A DNA stretch of 64,000 nucleotides from Gonapodya sp. JEL0774. Taxonomy: Eukaryota; Monoblepharomycota; Monoblepharidomycetes; Monoblepharidales; Gonapodyaceae. Shown here piece by piece: positions 12,119 to 24,561 of the stretch. The stretch is from contig JADIIX010000081.1 in assembly GCA_027604505.1 (NCBI GenBank), positions 2,861-66,860 of the forward strand. Reading direction: 5' to 3'. Made by a program: the position numbers and the translations under genes. Numbering within the stretch: position 1 is the stretch's first letter; every line of letters begins with the position of its first letter. A model generated the notes under the pieces. The model saw only the letters and a program-made list of their open reading frames with translations, searched no databases and was not told where the DNA came from.

Positions 12119-12828
12119 ATCAGTGCGTGGACGGACTCATTCAGTGGCGGGGTTGGCATCGTGGTGTATGGAAGCTGCGTGTGGTCTTTTGAACCGGGAT
12201 TTACCGGTCCTGCCGTCGTGTTGCACCAATAGAGCACTAAAATAGGTTACATATGATGATTTCATCCTTGTTCTCACATAGAGTAGATAATGAGTTGGTG
12301 CTTTTGAACGACTTTGTCTTTGAGCGCAGCCTGGACCCAACGCATCGTCTCTGGTTCTGCGGAAATGTGAGGGTCTCTAGTCACGATCGATTTTTTCAAA
12401 TTTTCACTTTGACTCATTGAGAATACATACTTGCAACAACAGCTCTCAACGGGGGTCGGAGGTGACAGAAAGGTGCCACAAAGCGCCACGCTGGTGGGAC
12501 GGACGGAGGACTAATTTAAAAGTCGGTGGATTGACTCATGTGGTTGCGTTGCGAGCTTTGGGTGGCACTGAGTCTGTGAGGAGCGAATGGGGGGAACCAG
12601 TGCAAACCGTGGACAAAATAAACAAGCACACTTAACACCTTTCCACACTCCCACAGAAATGATACAAGCCTTTCCGGTACCGCTCTCCATCGTCCAGGAA
12701 GGAGAAGGTCGGAATTTCAGAAAGAGCTCTCAATCTCGTCTGGATTAATTTCTTTCGAGAAAGGGTCTGTAGCCGCATCACAGAGCATGAGCATGCAACC
12801 CGTGAACAGTTTCGCTCTGCGTGAGAAA

Positions 12829-13075
12829 AACGTTCGTTGAGGTTGTCGAGGTCCGCATACTGCAGTTCGCGGCTAGTAGAGACTCGGAAGCCCCGGGAGT
12901 GATTCGGGAAGAGTAAATACTCTGTGCGAATCATCACTCGATTGTGAAGGTGAGGAAATCGTTCATTGAGGTCGTCGAGGTTCGCATAACGCAATACGGG
13001 AGAGAGAGAGTTGGAACCACCGTGAGTGATTCGGGAAGAGTATAAACTCTCCGCGAATCCTCACTCCATTGAAGG
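12829..13075. repeat. Imperfect ~127-129-bp tandem duplication containing a hairpin
   Basis: Two diverged copies share the openings CGTTC(G/A)TTGAGGT and the core GATTCGGGAAGAGT. In each copy a 32-base element (12901-12932 and 13028-13059) has the arrangement GATTCG, four bases, GAGT, four bases, ACTC, four bases, CGAATC. This would fold into a two-tier stem-loop. The stem arms are identical in the two copies while loops and internal bulges differ, as expected if the fold rather than the loop is kept. Function unknown. Confidence 0.65.
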
Positions 13076-14093
13076 GCGATTGCGAGGTGAGAGTTTGCAA
13101 TCGCGGCAGTGAAAGTGCGGCGAAGCGAGCTGGTGCAACAAGGTCACTTCGATTTGGGGTCAGCCTTGGCAAAAAATGCCAATCGTATGCTGCCAAGGTA
13201 CCCGTCCCTTCTTTGATTGTGATAGAGAAAATACAGGGGGAATATGGTGCGTTGATGGTCCGGCACAATTCATCTGGAGAAGTAACACGGGGAGCTACGC
13301 AAGGCAACTCAGAGGAACGATTGTTGCAAATGTGAAGATATCGTCGCGCGTGGTGGACGAGGAGCTCCAATCTGGCTTTCAAGGTTGTCCATGACGTCGA
13401 AGGTGATGGTGGTGTTGGTGACTTGTGGAGTAATTTATGTGGCGGGGGGTATTATTGGCTTAAGATGTTGGGACTTGGTGCTGTGGACCACTCGTAGACT
13501 GCAACAAACCCTGGTAAAGGAGAAAACTTGAAATCTCGATTCACAGGCGCGCAATCCCAAAATGGTTTATCCAGATGATTGAACGGCATAGCCAGGCTGG
13601 GATCTGCCCACTACACAGAGTTTGTGGACGGACCTGAGTGGTTGACGGAGGAGTGCAGCCACGATTGGATTGTCAAAGCAGGACGAGTATGAATGGATGC
13701 AAGGAATCCAAGGAGCAAAAATCGCTGTGCGGGCAATCATGACCTGGCTGCTTATTGTGATGTAAGCTCTTGCAAGTCTGGGAACTGGGAAAATGGAGAA
13801 GTTGAGAAACCGACGAAAGTGAAAACCCACCCGACTCCACGATTCTCGGCTAGTGTGGCTCTGATACCTTTCTCGATTCAGGTGCGTGGCGCTGTTATGT
13901 CGATGCCTCGACTGTTCAGTCCTCGGAACGACGGCTTTGCGACTGTGAATGGTGTTAATGCATCGGAAGCGAATCAGTGAATTGAATGGTCTGTGCGGCC
14001 CCATTTGTTGTCAATCCGCAGTGAGTATTGATGCGCATTCAATCTGTTGGTTATCCGGTACCCCACCACCATTGGAAGCACCCGTCTCCGCTG

Positions 14094-14462
14094 AATGATG
14101 AGAAGCGAGAACATTTTGCACGTCAGTTGGAGTCAGCACCATCTTGGTGATGGCCATGTCAAAATATTCGCCGTTTTATCTGAATGAATCTCTTCCATGT
14201 TTCCAGTCTGGATTGCCCCAATTACTGTGTGATTTTTTTCTGATCCCCCTTGAAAATTTTCTCTCTGTTCAAAGTGATCCTCATATGTAACTCTCCGCGT
14301 CTTACCATTGCTCGAATGACTAAGGTGAGCCTTGCTTCATCTTTTCATACTCCTTGTCGTGCTACTTCGCTGGAAGGCATTCAATGATGAGAAGTGAGAA
14401 CATTTTGCACGTCAGTTGGAACGTCACCCACCTCGGCGGGTGCCACAATGTCGAAATATTCG
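14094..14462. repeat. Pair of diverged ~75-bp direct repeats
   Basis: Copies at about 14094-14170 and 14383-14462 share the long core GAACATTTTGCACGTCAGTT and a downstream AATATTCG. Between these anchors each copy has a small inverted repeat: CACCA...TGGTG in the first and CACCC...GGGTG in the second. The stem-closing pair therefore changes from A-T to C-G on both sides. This may be a structured repeat element or degenerate copies of a short mobile element. Confidence 0.55.
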
Positions 14463-14749
14463 CTTTACTGTCTGACTTTGTGAATGCATTTTGGAGAGTT
14501 CTGAAAACTGAAATCAATTGAAATGTGGTCTCATGAATTGCTTGTGGGTCCACAGTACTGCCTTGCTCCCACCCCCACCACCGGTCGGAAGCCTGTTACA
14601 AATGTTGCTTGTTCGTGGATTGTGTGGTGGGTTTGAGCTTTACCAGTTTCCTTTGGACCCATATGTCTATTTCTTTGTGCCTTGTGGGCTGCTGAGAGGG
14701 ATTTCATCACACTCCGCCGATCCTCTCCTTGCGCTTTTTCGATTATAAT

Positions 14750-14837
14750 CAACAACCTACACTGGAAGCAAGCTGTAAAGATTGAAATATGCTCAACAAC
14801 CTACACTGGAAGCAAGCTGTAAAGATTGAAATATGCT
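14750..14837. repeat. Perfect 44-bp tandem duplication
   Basis: Two identical adjacent 44-base units occupy 14750-14793 and 14794-14837; each begins CAACAACCTACACTGG. The absence of any mismatch implies a recent duplication or an assembly duplication. It lies in the gene-poor stretch about 600 bp upstream of the ABCG start codon. Confidence 0.9.
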
Positions 14838-15446
14838 CATGGGATCCTTGGTGTTCCGTCTGGTGAGCGCTAAGTCATGAGTGTGGGTGACGTGGGGCCC
14901 AGCAGGGCCAAGCCAGGGAGGGCAACCACCCCCTGACTGAGAGGACTAGATTGACTTTGTGCAATTAGCAAAAGTGATAATTCGGAAGAAATTAAGAATA
15001 GATGGCGGCTGGGCAACTCCCAACCCCATGCTGAAATATGCAAATGTTACGTATACGTCACGACCGCCATTTGATGCGTCTCGGCACTGTTCAAGTTTTT
15101 GTCTTCTTGTCTTTGCGCCGTATTCCGCGTTCATCTCCCTGCACATTTCTCCGAAAGCACGATGGCCCGATCGAAAGGAGCTTCAAGGTTCGGGGATGCG
15201 GCAATACCGTCTTTCCCATCCCGAAAACCGAAACCCGAGCTGTCCTGTCGGGACTTATCGAGTGGACAAAATTATATCGGAGGCCGAAATTCAAACAGCA
15301 TTTAAGCCATTCTTATTCTCGGTGGTCTCCGCTACTGGAATCGCCATTCAGAATCAACGGAATCACCACGATTTCCACAACGCGTCCTCTGTTCATTCAA
15401 GCCTCCTTTGAATCGATACCAATCTCCGCGGAACCACGCTCTCACA

Positions 15447-18335
15447 ATGTCGCGAGTCACACCCGAACCGCAAACCACAAGCATTCCCCTCTTGGAGAGT
15501 GCCTCTCCTCGCACTGAAACGCCATCCCAGTCTGACGGGACAGAGGGAAGGGACCGAGCCTCCTTGGTGAAGCCGGCACGACGTGGGGTCGAAATCACTT
15601 GGAAAGACGTGAAAGCACATGTAGAAGGTGATTGTCTAATCGTGAGATTGCCGGGTTACCTTGGCATTATGGGAAGCTGATCTGTGGGATGGGCCTTGAT
15701 AAGTGGGTCGAGGCAAGAAAAAATCTACCAAAGAGATTCTTCGGGGTGTTTCTGGATCCATTAACCCGGGGGAGCTCGTCGCCATTCTCGGCGGGAGCGG
15801 TGCTGGGTGAGTTGCGGTTATGGTCAGCACAACCTTCATTATCAAAGTTGGAAAACGCGTTACTCTCACCTCGCGCAGCAAAACTACCCTCCTCAATGCT
15901 TTATCAGGGCGCCTCCCCGGGTCCATCCAGCTGTCCGGCTCGGTTTTAGTGAATGGAGCGAAGCGGGATCGCCGTCGCTGGAAACGTGAAGTTGCTTACG
16001 TGGAGCAAGAAGACTTGCTTCTTCCGGTGAGAAAATTGCGTTCTTCGCTGTGTCGATGCGACCTCTCTCACCACCACATCGCATCTTTCGCACAAGACTC
16101 TCACGGTCCGGGAAACGTTGAACTTCGCGGCAGAGATTCGCCTCCCAGACGCCACTTATACCAAAGCCCAAAAGCTCGCCCGCGTCGAGGCCCTTCTCCA
16201 TTCTCTTGGCCTGGCTGAAGTGGCGGACACACGAGTCGGGGATGCCACCAAGGGTGGCATTTCCGGTGGACAACGGAAGCGGTTGTCCATCGCCACCGAA
16301 ATGGTGGTGGATCCAAAGACCATCGTGTTGGACGAGCCGACGAGTGGGCTGGACGCATTCACCGCTTTCACATTGACTGAGCAGTTGAAAAAGCTGGCGG
16401 CGGAGGATAAGACGGTTCTGTGCACATTACATATGCCGCGGGAAACGATTGTGGAGATGTTTGACAAACTGTGAGTTCGGTGTGGCAGAATTGAGATGGA
16501 AGAAGGGTTTCGTGCTTTATGAACTCCTATTTCCTCTTTGCTATCCTCTCCTGCGTTGTCCAATCACTCCCTCCAGCATACTCATGTCTCGAGGAGAAAT
16601 CGTATGGGTGGGGCACGTCCAAGATGCCATGGAATGGTTCGCTAAACTGGGACACCCGACACCGAAGAACACCAATCCAGCCGATCGTAAGTTCCGACGA
16701 CATTTTTTGTCAAAGGGCTACAAGAGCTTTACTAACCTCTTCAACCAAACCCGTCATTCTGTCGCAGATTTTCTCGACATCATTTCCACAGACAACCGGA
16801 CACCGGCGCTCCTGACCGAATCCCGCGCCCGCCTGGACAAAATTTCTGAGGCATGGAAGACCCGTATCAGCGCCGACGCCACTGCTGGTGTGCGGACTCG
16901 CGTCGAAACCAGCGATGGTGCAGTAGCTGTGAAAGGAGGCCAGGGAGGTGACGGGGAGGATGTGTACAGGAAGTGGAACGTGTCCATTTTAAAGGAGTTT
17001 TGGTTGTTGTTGGATAGAGATGCCAAGGCAACCTATCGTAATGCGGCCATCATCGCGTAGGTGACTCTAAACATTATCACCTTGGTAAATATCTAAGTTC
17101 TGACATTGACCCAAACTCTAGCGCCACCTTCTTCCAAGCTCTCACCAGCATCATTCTCATTGGAATCGTATACCTCCGCCTCGATTTTTCCCAAGCCTCG
17201 GTACAATCTCGCTCCGGCTTGCTCTTCTTTATCACGATCAACACAACCTTCACTGCATTGATACCCGTTCTGAACGCTTTTGGGGAGACGAGAAAGTTCA
17301 TCGTGAAAGAGAGGGCAAGCGGTGCGTATCATGTGGGGAGCGCCTTTTATGCAAAATTGATCACAACGATGCCAGGTGAGTTGTCAAGGATTCGTTTCTT
17401 CGTCATGTCTCTTATTGAACGATATCAATTACTCCAAGTGATCATCGCTTCCACCGGCGGCTTTGCTGCAGTAATTTACTGGATGACAAATCTCCATCCA
17501 GATGGATTGGTATACCTGAAGTGTGAGTTATTTTGTGGCCACTGTTCAGCTCATTTTCTCAAACTATTCAATGTTGTGTAATTTTTGCTGACACGATCAA
17601 ATCTTCAATCTCCAGTTTTGGTGATTATGATACTCATGGCGTATGTAGCACGTCTTCCTTCAAGTGGTGTTCATGAGCAAGTTGATGCTTTCATGTAACA
17701 GAATCACCTCCATGTCCATGGGAATGTTAATTGCCTCGATAGCACCCACTCCGCAGATCGCGACGGTGAGCAGTTGTGGGCGTAGTCAAGTTCTGGTCCC
17801 TCACAACTTCCCCTTCTCGAACTTGTCATTCATCTTCATCTTTACTATCTCAGGTCATCGCCCCTGTTTTCAATCTTGTTTTCATTGTCTTCGGTGGCAA
17901 TTTCGCGAATCTGGACGCGATTCCCGTTTTCATTCGGTGGCTTCAGTGGCTGTCTCCCGTTAAGTACACGTATAGCGCGCTCATGATCAATGAGGTATAC
18001 ATCGAGAATGCTTCTTTTCGCTTAAGCTGAACATTGATCAAACCAATGCTTTGGTGTCGCCCTGTAGTTTTCCGGACTCACCTTCTCTTGCGACGGTGCG
18101 GCCAACACCCGCTGTTTCTCCACTGGTGAGCAGGTTCTTGAGTACTTCTCGATCGGGAGTATAGCTGTATGGGTATCTATGCTGGTACTTGTAGGGATGA
18201 GTATTGGTGAGTTTATCATGAAGGATTTTGTGTCAAAATTTTAATGTGGTTTTATTGTATTTTGTGTAAGTTCTTCAAACTTGCGCACTTCTCGCACTAA
18301 GAAGAACAACTCGACCAAATAGCGTCATCATCTGA
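15447..18335 (+). CDS. ABCG-family half transporter
   Basis: Thirteen exons keep phase: 15447-15627, 15713-15806, 15879-16026, 16097-16470, 16577-16686, 16768-17056, 17122-17375, 17439-17522, 17616-17640, 17702-17765, 17854-17994, 18068-18206 and 18271-18335, giving 655 residues. The nucleotide-binding domain comes first, as in ABCG (WBC) half transporters: Walker A GGSGAGKTTLLNAL, signature GGISGGQRKRLSIA and Walker B TIVLDEPTSGLD are intact. An ABC2-type six-helix membrane domain follows (FFITINTTFTALIPVLNAFG, VIYWMTNLHP, APVFNLVFIVFGGNF). The loop before the last helix carries cysteines (FSCDGAANTRCFS), as in other ABCG proteins. It should act as a homo- or heterodimer exporting lipids, sterols or xenobiotics; the substrate cannot be told. 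The 25-nt exon 17616-17640 is unusually small. Confidence 0.9.
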
Positions 18336-19861
18336 GTATCATGAGACGCATGTTCTCAAAAGTCAGTCACTTGGCAGGCAGAGATGACGAGTCATTCATT
18401 TATCGTCAAGTAGCTCGTAGTCTAACGTAGGAGGTCTCCGGAATAACATGACTTGACTCCACAATATACTATAGTAATCGTTTCTGAAAAACGGATCCTG
18501 ATGATAACCTATATTGAACCTTGTGTGATTGCCTGAAGCTATGATGAGAGGGTTGACAAATCGTGAGATGCTGTTTTTCTGCTGTTGTCTTCCGATTGTG
18601 CCTCTCTCGTAGGTGGCCGGAAGAGTTGGTGCGCTGCAATCCACGTTCACCGCCCATTCTTACACTTCGGCTTCTACGCTATATTGACCTCTCCTAACTC
18701 TTCTGTCCTTCTTCTCCCATTGCTGCCTTCTTCTCTTGTTGGATTTACTTTTACGTGAGTGCCTTGTCCCCGGTCCCTCTCAACACAGCTTGGAGAGTTC
18801 GTGTGGATACATATTCTACCAACATACTGGAGTCATTTGAGCCTTCGAATCCTGCGCTACATCGGAATCCGGATGCTTGAACAGCGAACGCTGCACATCA
18901 CCTTCATACGCAACATTGCGACCTTCGAATCACGACCGTGAAGGGGCTGTAAGGTACACTGGCGTTGGCGTGCTGGCTACCAACACCCAAAGCTCCAGGC
19001 TTCTCAACCGGGACTGCCGACTTTGCCGGTCCTATTGGTTTACTCGGAGAATTCGAGGGTCATACCATTCTTTTAACCAAGCACTTCTCTGTCACTAGCG
19101 CGGTTTTCGTTGACTTCACGACTGTGAATCATGTTCTTGCAATGATCGTGCCTGGGTCGAAGAGTAAAACATGGAACTGTACTTGTTCGCACCGTCCTCA
19201 ATCCCGAAAATCGGTGCTCAAACGAACATCCTTTTAGGACAGCATCGCTCTTGTTAGCTCGCCCAGATGAAGAATTTCACCGCATATTCAGATTCCACTG
19301 ATATAAAGTTCATAGGATTGTTGAAGAGAGCCATCTGCGATCACCTCGCCAGTCTCTCATCAGGCGTTCCGTTGCGATTGTCAAAAGAGAGAAAATTGGT
19401 CAACTCTCGGCAGCTCGGACGGAACTACTCAGTTCTGCCCTCTGATCAGTTCCGGTCACAAGTTCAAAGGCCGCCGCCGCAGTGGCAATTCACGCGATTA
19501 ATTTGTTCAGAGAGGGCTTGTGTGGGTTAAGATCGGATTCAAGGATCGTGAATTAGTTGACCAAACGGTTTGCAAGATAAGGGCGGGGTTGCCACCGTGG
19601 ACCGGCAATCCGGCCAAGATGATAATCTTATCGAACCCTTTATATATTTGTACACAGAGCAAACCAGTCAATCTGAGTTTCTGGACAGAAAGGGCGAGAA
19701 TTTGACGAGATTAAGGTATCGCAGAAACTGGAGAGAGACGAATCGGAGACCTTGCACGATTGGAGGAAGTTCATCACGACACTGCGATATCTTCCCCATC
19801 GTGACGGGCTAGAACAGTACGGGGTCGAAGAAACAATCAGCACTGTATTCCTGAGGAGAAT
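18336..19861. other. Intergenic region, no gene seen
   Basis: This 1.5-kb spacer lies between the ABCG and AVT-like genes, both on the plus strand. Open frames here are short (under about 90 codons), overlap each other and show no domain or splice continuity. It should contain the promoter and leader of the AVT-like gene. Confidence 0.45.
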
Positions 19862-22800
19862 ATGTCTGAACTTTCAGGAAACGGTGGTGGATCGTCAGCA
19901 GACACGGCTGGTGGCTCTGGTCTTACACCACCCGAGAGATCCAGTCCCAGTGGAAGCACACTACCGCCAACTCCACAGTCAACATCGAACGCAAGCTTGC
20001 ACAATCTAAACACGATCAACTTTAACTCGAATGTCTCAACCACGCCACCCGGTGCTTCAACGCCGCCAAACGCAAGTCAACTGTCCTCCACCCAGAGATC
20101 TTCTCGCTCTGCCATTTCCCAGCTCTCGGCCGCCGCACGTCATCACCGCACATTATCGTCCGCTCAATCTCAGTCCCCTCCGTCGACTCTGGGCACGCCA
20201 CCGAACCGTTCTCCACCGCAAATGGAGCAGCAACTTCCTTCCACCCTAACACCAGTCGCGCGCGTTCGCTCCGAACTACCCTCACAGCTACCTCCTGTTC
20301 CAGCATCGTTCTCAGACTTCTCGAACGCTGCTCCTGCAGCCGAGCCGTCTGCCTCTTCCAGCCGAAGTGTCGGGGTGCCGCAACCTCGTCAACCCCTACT
20401 GCAATCTTCAATATCCCCAGTTCCACTTTCCACTCGCCCTCCACAAGCTCCTCCCCCAGTACCACATCCTCTTTCGTCCATCTCACCTTCCTTACCCACC
20501 ACCCACCGTTCATTCAGACCTCCCCTCTCCACCTCCGCCGAGTCGCAATCAGCATTGGGACCTTCGAACGTTCCAGGTGTGAAAGACCCTGACACAATAT
20601 TCTCCTCATCTCTACCTCGTGGGCCGGGACCCGATGACCACTCGGCACACCTCAATCGTCACACGAACGGTGCCGGCGTTAGCGGTGCTCGTGGTCAACA
20701 AAATCATGATTCTTCGTCTGCAGAAAACGGGACTAGAGATGTCGAAGAAGGAGGCGTGAAACCAGTGCACGCTCAAAGGAGGATCAGCACCGCCTCGAGT
20801 GGGGTTGCCGCGTGGGCACAGTCCTATGGGCGAAGGTGAGTGGCGGTATCTAAATAAGTTGTGGTTTCTGAGACGCTTGGGCGGTGGGGTTGTTGAAGTT
20901 GTGCGTGCAGATGTTTGGATCAGGCTTCGGTGGAAGGAGTTGAACACTCAGTGGTTTCTCCAAGATGCCATCCAATTATGTTCAAGCGCGAGACTGAAAT
21001 TATTACTCTTTGACCAAGGAAATCCGCTCAAACAGGGCGGTCAAATAGTATTGTCAGCGATTGGTGGACAGTCTACTCGAAAGCTGACTTCTTGTGGATG
21101 AGCTTCGGACGCTTTAGCAATCAATCAACTGGTGGAAAACTTTTGAAGAATGGAAAAGCATTCTAGGTTGGGTGCTACCGCTCTGTGTTCTGGGACCTTG
21201 GAAAATTTGTAGGCAGAAACAGGATGGGAGCGCGAATCAGGGGATGTTCGCGAACGCGTCCAGGACTCTGGCGTTCACGAGTTCCTGGACTCTCATTTTC
21301 TTTAATACGTGGGCGCCAAAGAATAAAGTAGGCGAGGAAGTTCCAAATTCATTCCCCCTTCTTTCACTGCTAGTATCGCTTTCCGCCTCTCTGCCGCGGA
21401 CCCGTTCCCCCGCCACTTGTCCTCCTCCCATCGCTCCTCCGCTGCGTCTTCCGCAGCCACTGGTAACCTCATTTCAGCACACGGGCCCTTGTCGCACTCC
21501 CCACCGTCGCAGATTCCGTACGCTACTACGCCATCTAACGGAAGATATGGAGGCTACGGTTCTACTCCGTCTGCGGCTTCTGTCGCTGCTGCCTCATCAA
21601 GGAGGACCAGACGGCAAGTCACGGCCACCAGCACGACGGGAATCGGGTCGGGCCCCTCGTCGTTTGCTACTTCCTTTGCCCCTCCTGTATCGGAGTCCAA
21701 CTCCGCGTCCAACTCCGCGTCGGTAACGACCTCGTCGCCGGCGTTCCCATTCCGCCGGCCGCTCGCCTATCTCACCGACGAGATTCCCTCCTCCTCTGCA
21801 TCACCTGCAGCTTTATCTCGGCGAACATCCAACAACGCTTTGCCCCCACTCGGCACGTCGTTGGCAGTGTACCACGACATCGCGCGTAGCTATCGGTCCA
21901 TTCTCACGCCACACCTGTCCCACGCCCTTATCGACGAGCACCACGGTACGCCTGCGCCGTCGGTACGTAGACGGAGCGGTTGGGCTTTCCATCAGAATCG
22001 CGAGGAGTATTCAGAGGACGACGAACGGGCACCTCTGGTGGACGTGGCAGGGAAAGTCGAGTTCGGTTCCCCCGACGGAGAGTATACATACGATGAGGAA
22101 GGGGATGGGGACGGCGAAGTTGATCAATACGGTTACTATGGGGGGAGCGGCGGCGATGATTTCGACCCTCACGGATATGGCGGTGGGGAGGCAAAAAGTA
22201 CTTTTGGACAGAGTGTGTTCAACAGTAGTAATGTTTTAATGGGAATAGGATGTGAGTTCACTGCATTGTTTGATAGGAGGGGATTGGATCAAGCAATCAT
22301 GTTGTGTTCTTGCATCGTCTTTATCGCCACTCTCCCTTTCTGCAACACCGTTCCATATTAGTACTGTCTCTCCCCTTTGCTCTCAAGCTATCGGGATGGG
22401 TACTCGGTGTTGGGCAGCTAGTGTGAGGATTTGGCTCCTGGAACCCAACGTCAAGTGAATTCAAATCTCAACTTCTTGTCTCTGTGTCGCAGAGCATATT
22501 CGTGTGCCACAAATTATACAGCACGGATTCTGGCGAAGTGCATGGACTATGATCCTAAGATGAACACATATGCGGACGTGGGCGAAGCAGCGTTTGGGGT
22601 TCGTGGTGAGTGATTTGGATTGTTGAAGTGCGCTCCGAGGAGAAGATGGGCTGACGCTTCCATGGTTTTTTCGTGGGAAGGTCGTATATTTATTTCGGTG
22701 CTCTTCAGTGAGTAGTCTTTTGTATTGGCTGGTTGGCCTTGCTGGTTGCTCATTCGCGCTTCTTCCACTCTCAGTCCTGGAGCTCCTCACTGCATGTATC

Positions 22801-24271
22801 TCCCTTGTTATCCTCGTTGCGGACAGTCTGGTTGCGCTGTTCCCATGGATGGTGCTCGCTTGGGTCAAGATCGCCACATTTGTGGTTGTGTTTCCTCTGA
22901 CGCTTGGGAGAGGGTTGGGGTGGTTAGCTGGTGGGAGCGTGGTGGGAGTGTTTGGTAGGTTGGACGAATGAAACCGAGTATCGAATTGGATATCGCTCTG
23001 ACCCGATTTTTGACGGATCAGCAATTTTGAATTTGATGATCATAATTGTTGTCGATGGGTTGTGGAAAACGGACGCACCGGGTTCCTTGTGGAAGCCGGC
23101 GGAGACGAGGTACAGAGCTCCCCAAAAGCGGCTTCAGACTATATTCTGACTTGATGGTTCTCTCTTGATAGTCTCTGGCCCAGGAAGTGGATGGACGTAC
23201 CTCTCACCTTCGGCCTCATTATGGCCGGCTTCAGTGGTGTGTTCTGATGATATTAGCCTCTTGCCCTCACCTTACGCCACGCTCTCTTTGAATAGGTCAC
23301 TCCGTATTTCCCTCCATATACCGTGATATGGCAGAGCCGTCAGGATACCCCGCAATGGTTTCCGCGTCGTATGCAATCACGTCCTTTTTCTACTTAAGTA
23401 TTGCCTCTGTGGGTGAGTTGCGATTCTGGACGTTGCGGGACAGCGCAGTGGGAGCGTTTGCTCTCCAACCTGTTCCATTTTCAAGAATTAATTGCTCGTG
23501 CGTTGTGTGACGTTTGTAGGATATCTGATGTTTGGTCAGGCAACAGTTCAAGAGGTGAGACACATATTTCCTTGCCTCTCGTTGGTCCCAGAACTGACAG
23601 ATTTGATTGATAAGATTACGGTCAATATCGCGGCGATACTCACCTACCCAACCATCGTCAATAAGATTACTATTTGGCTTGTGAGTTGGATCGTATGGAC
23701 ACGATGCCTAAGACTATGGCGAATCACGATGAATCCTATCTAGATGATTATCAATCCCATCACGAAATACCCTTTAAATGCTGCGGCGGTCAATCTCAAT
23801 TTTGAAGGTGAGCTTCCAATGCGTCTTTGCTTCGTTTTGTAACTCACACACAAACCCTTCTTCTTAATTCTCGGCAGTCCTCATCCTTCCCCGCATGGCA
23901 GATGAGGGCTGGCCAATGTGGACGATTTCTCTCGCTAGATTTTTAATCCGATTGTCCGTCTCGTTAGTGGTCCTGTTGGTGTCGATTGTTTACCCAGGAT
24001 TCCATAACGTACTGGCGATTTTGGGAAGCTTTTTCAGTTTTACGGTGGGCCACCGCTTGCGCGTTTGCTCTTTGTCTTCTCCCACGGCGCTAACACATGA
24101 GAGTCTTTGCAGGTCTGTGTGGTGTTCCCATTGTCTTGCTACCTGGTGTTGTACCGCGAAACCATTCGCCCCACAGAGCGACTCTTGGTGTGGGTTTTGA
24201 TATTAATTGGAACAGTGTTGGGACTGGCAGGTACTGTTTGGGCATTTTTACCTGGCATTGGACAGGATTAG
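19862..24271 (+). CDS. AVT1-like vacuolar amino acid transporter with long disordered N-terminus
   Basis: Fourteen exons keep phase: 19862-20835, 21374-22251, 22362-22422, 22493-22605, 22681-22707, 22775-22954, 23022-23109, 23172-23236, 23296-23412, 23520-23554, 23615-23680, 23744-23807, 23878-24044 and 24113-24271, giving 997 residues. The first about 600 residues are Ser/Pro/Ala-rich and then acidic with Gly and Tyr (EEGDGDGEVDQYGYYGGSGG). The Aa_trans (AAAP) core starts at FNSSNVLMGIGLLSLPFALK, with about ten or eleven helices (NYTARILAKC, AGFSGHSVFPSIYRDM, INPITKYPLNAAAV). Yeast AVT proteins of this family exchange neutral amino acids for protons across the vacuolar membrane. The N-terminal extension is longer than usual and probably regulatory. 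The 538-nt first intron is the longest I found in this gene. Confidence 0.9.
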
Positions 24272-24561
24272 CATCGATCATCACGGGACTACTTGCATGT
24301 TGCGTATATATGTTTATCGACACCAAAGGGATTCCGGCAGGAGAGAAGGAACCAGTCGAAAAGCCAACTGCCTGTTACTCTAAACTTGTAATTATGAGCA
24401 CTTCTTTACAGCTGATTTCGAGTAAGACACTGCGGTCAATACATAAAAAGGTCATGCAACGGGATTCTCCGAATTCCATCCCCCGATCTTCTGTATCGAG
24501 CGAGTCTGTCCATTTTCCCGCTTGCATTCTCCAATCTTCGCCTTGCGATCATCCTCCTTTG

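Larger units (their letters stand above)
12119..15446. other. Gene-poor, repeat-bearing region
   Basis: This 3.3-kb stretch lies between ARB1 and the ABCG transporter. The longest open frames (minus strand near 12.6-13.4 and 13.6-14.0 kb) have no recognisable domain. Two of them encode a duplicated peptide (LFPNHSR) only because they overlap a DNA-level duplication. The region carries duplicated hairpins at 12901-13059, a diverged repeat pair at 14094-14462 and a perfect 44-bp tandem duplication at 14750-14837. It could hold a non-coding RNA, decayed mobile element copies or a long intergenic spacer. I cannot choose among these. Confidence 0.45.

Noticed and set aside
12632-13382. Possible minus-strand protein with a repeated LFPNHSR peptide
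   Set aside because: The peptide repeat follows from the DNA-level hairpin duplication; frames are broken and no domain is present.
20022-20513. Minus-strand open frame of 163 codons
   Set aside because: It is opposite the low-complexity first exon of the AVT-like gene, with no recognisable content.
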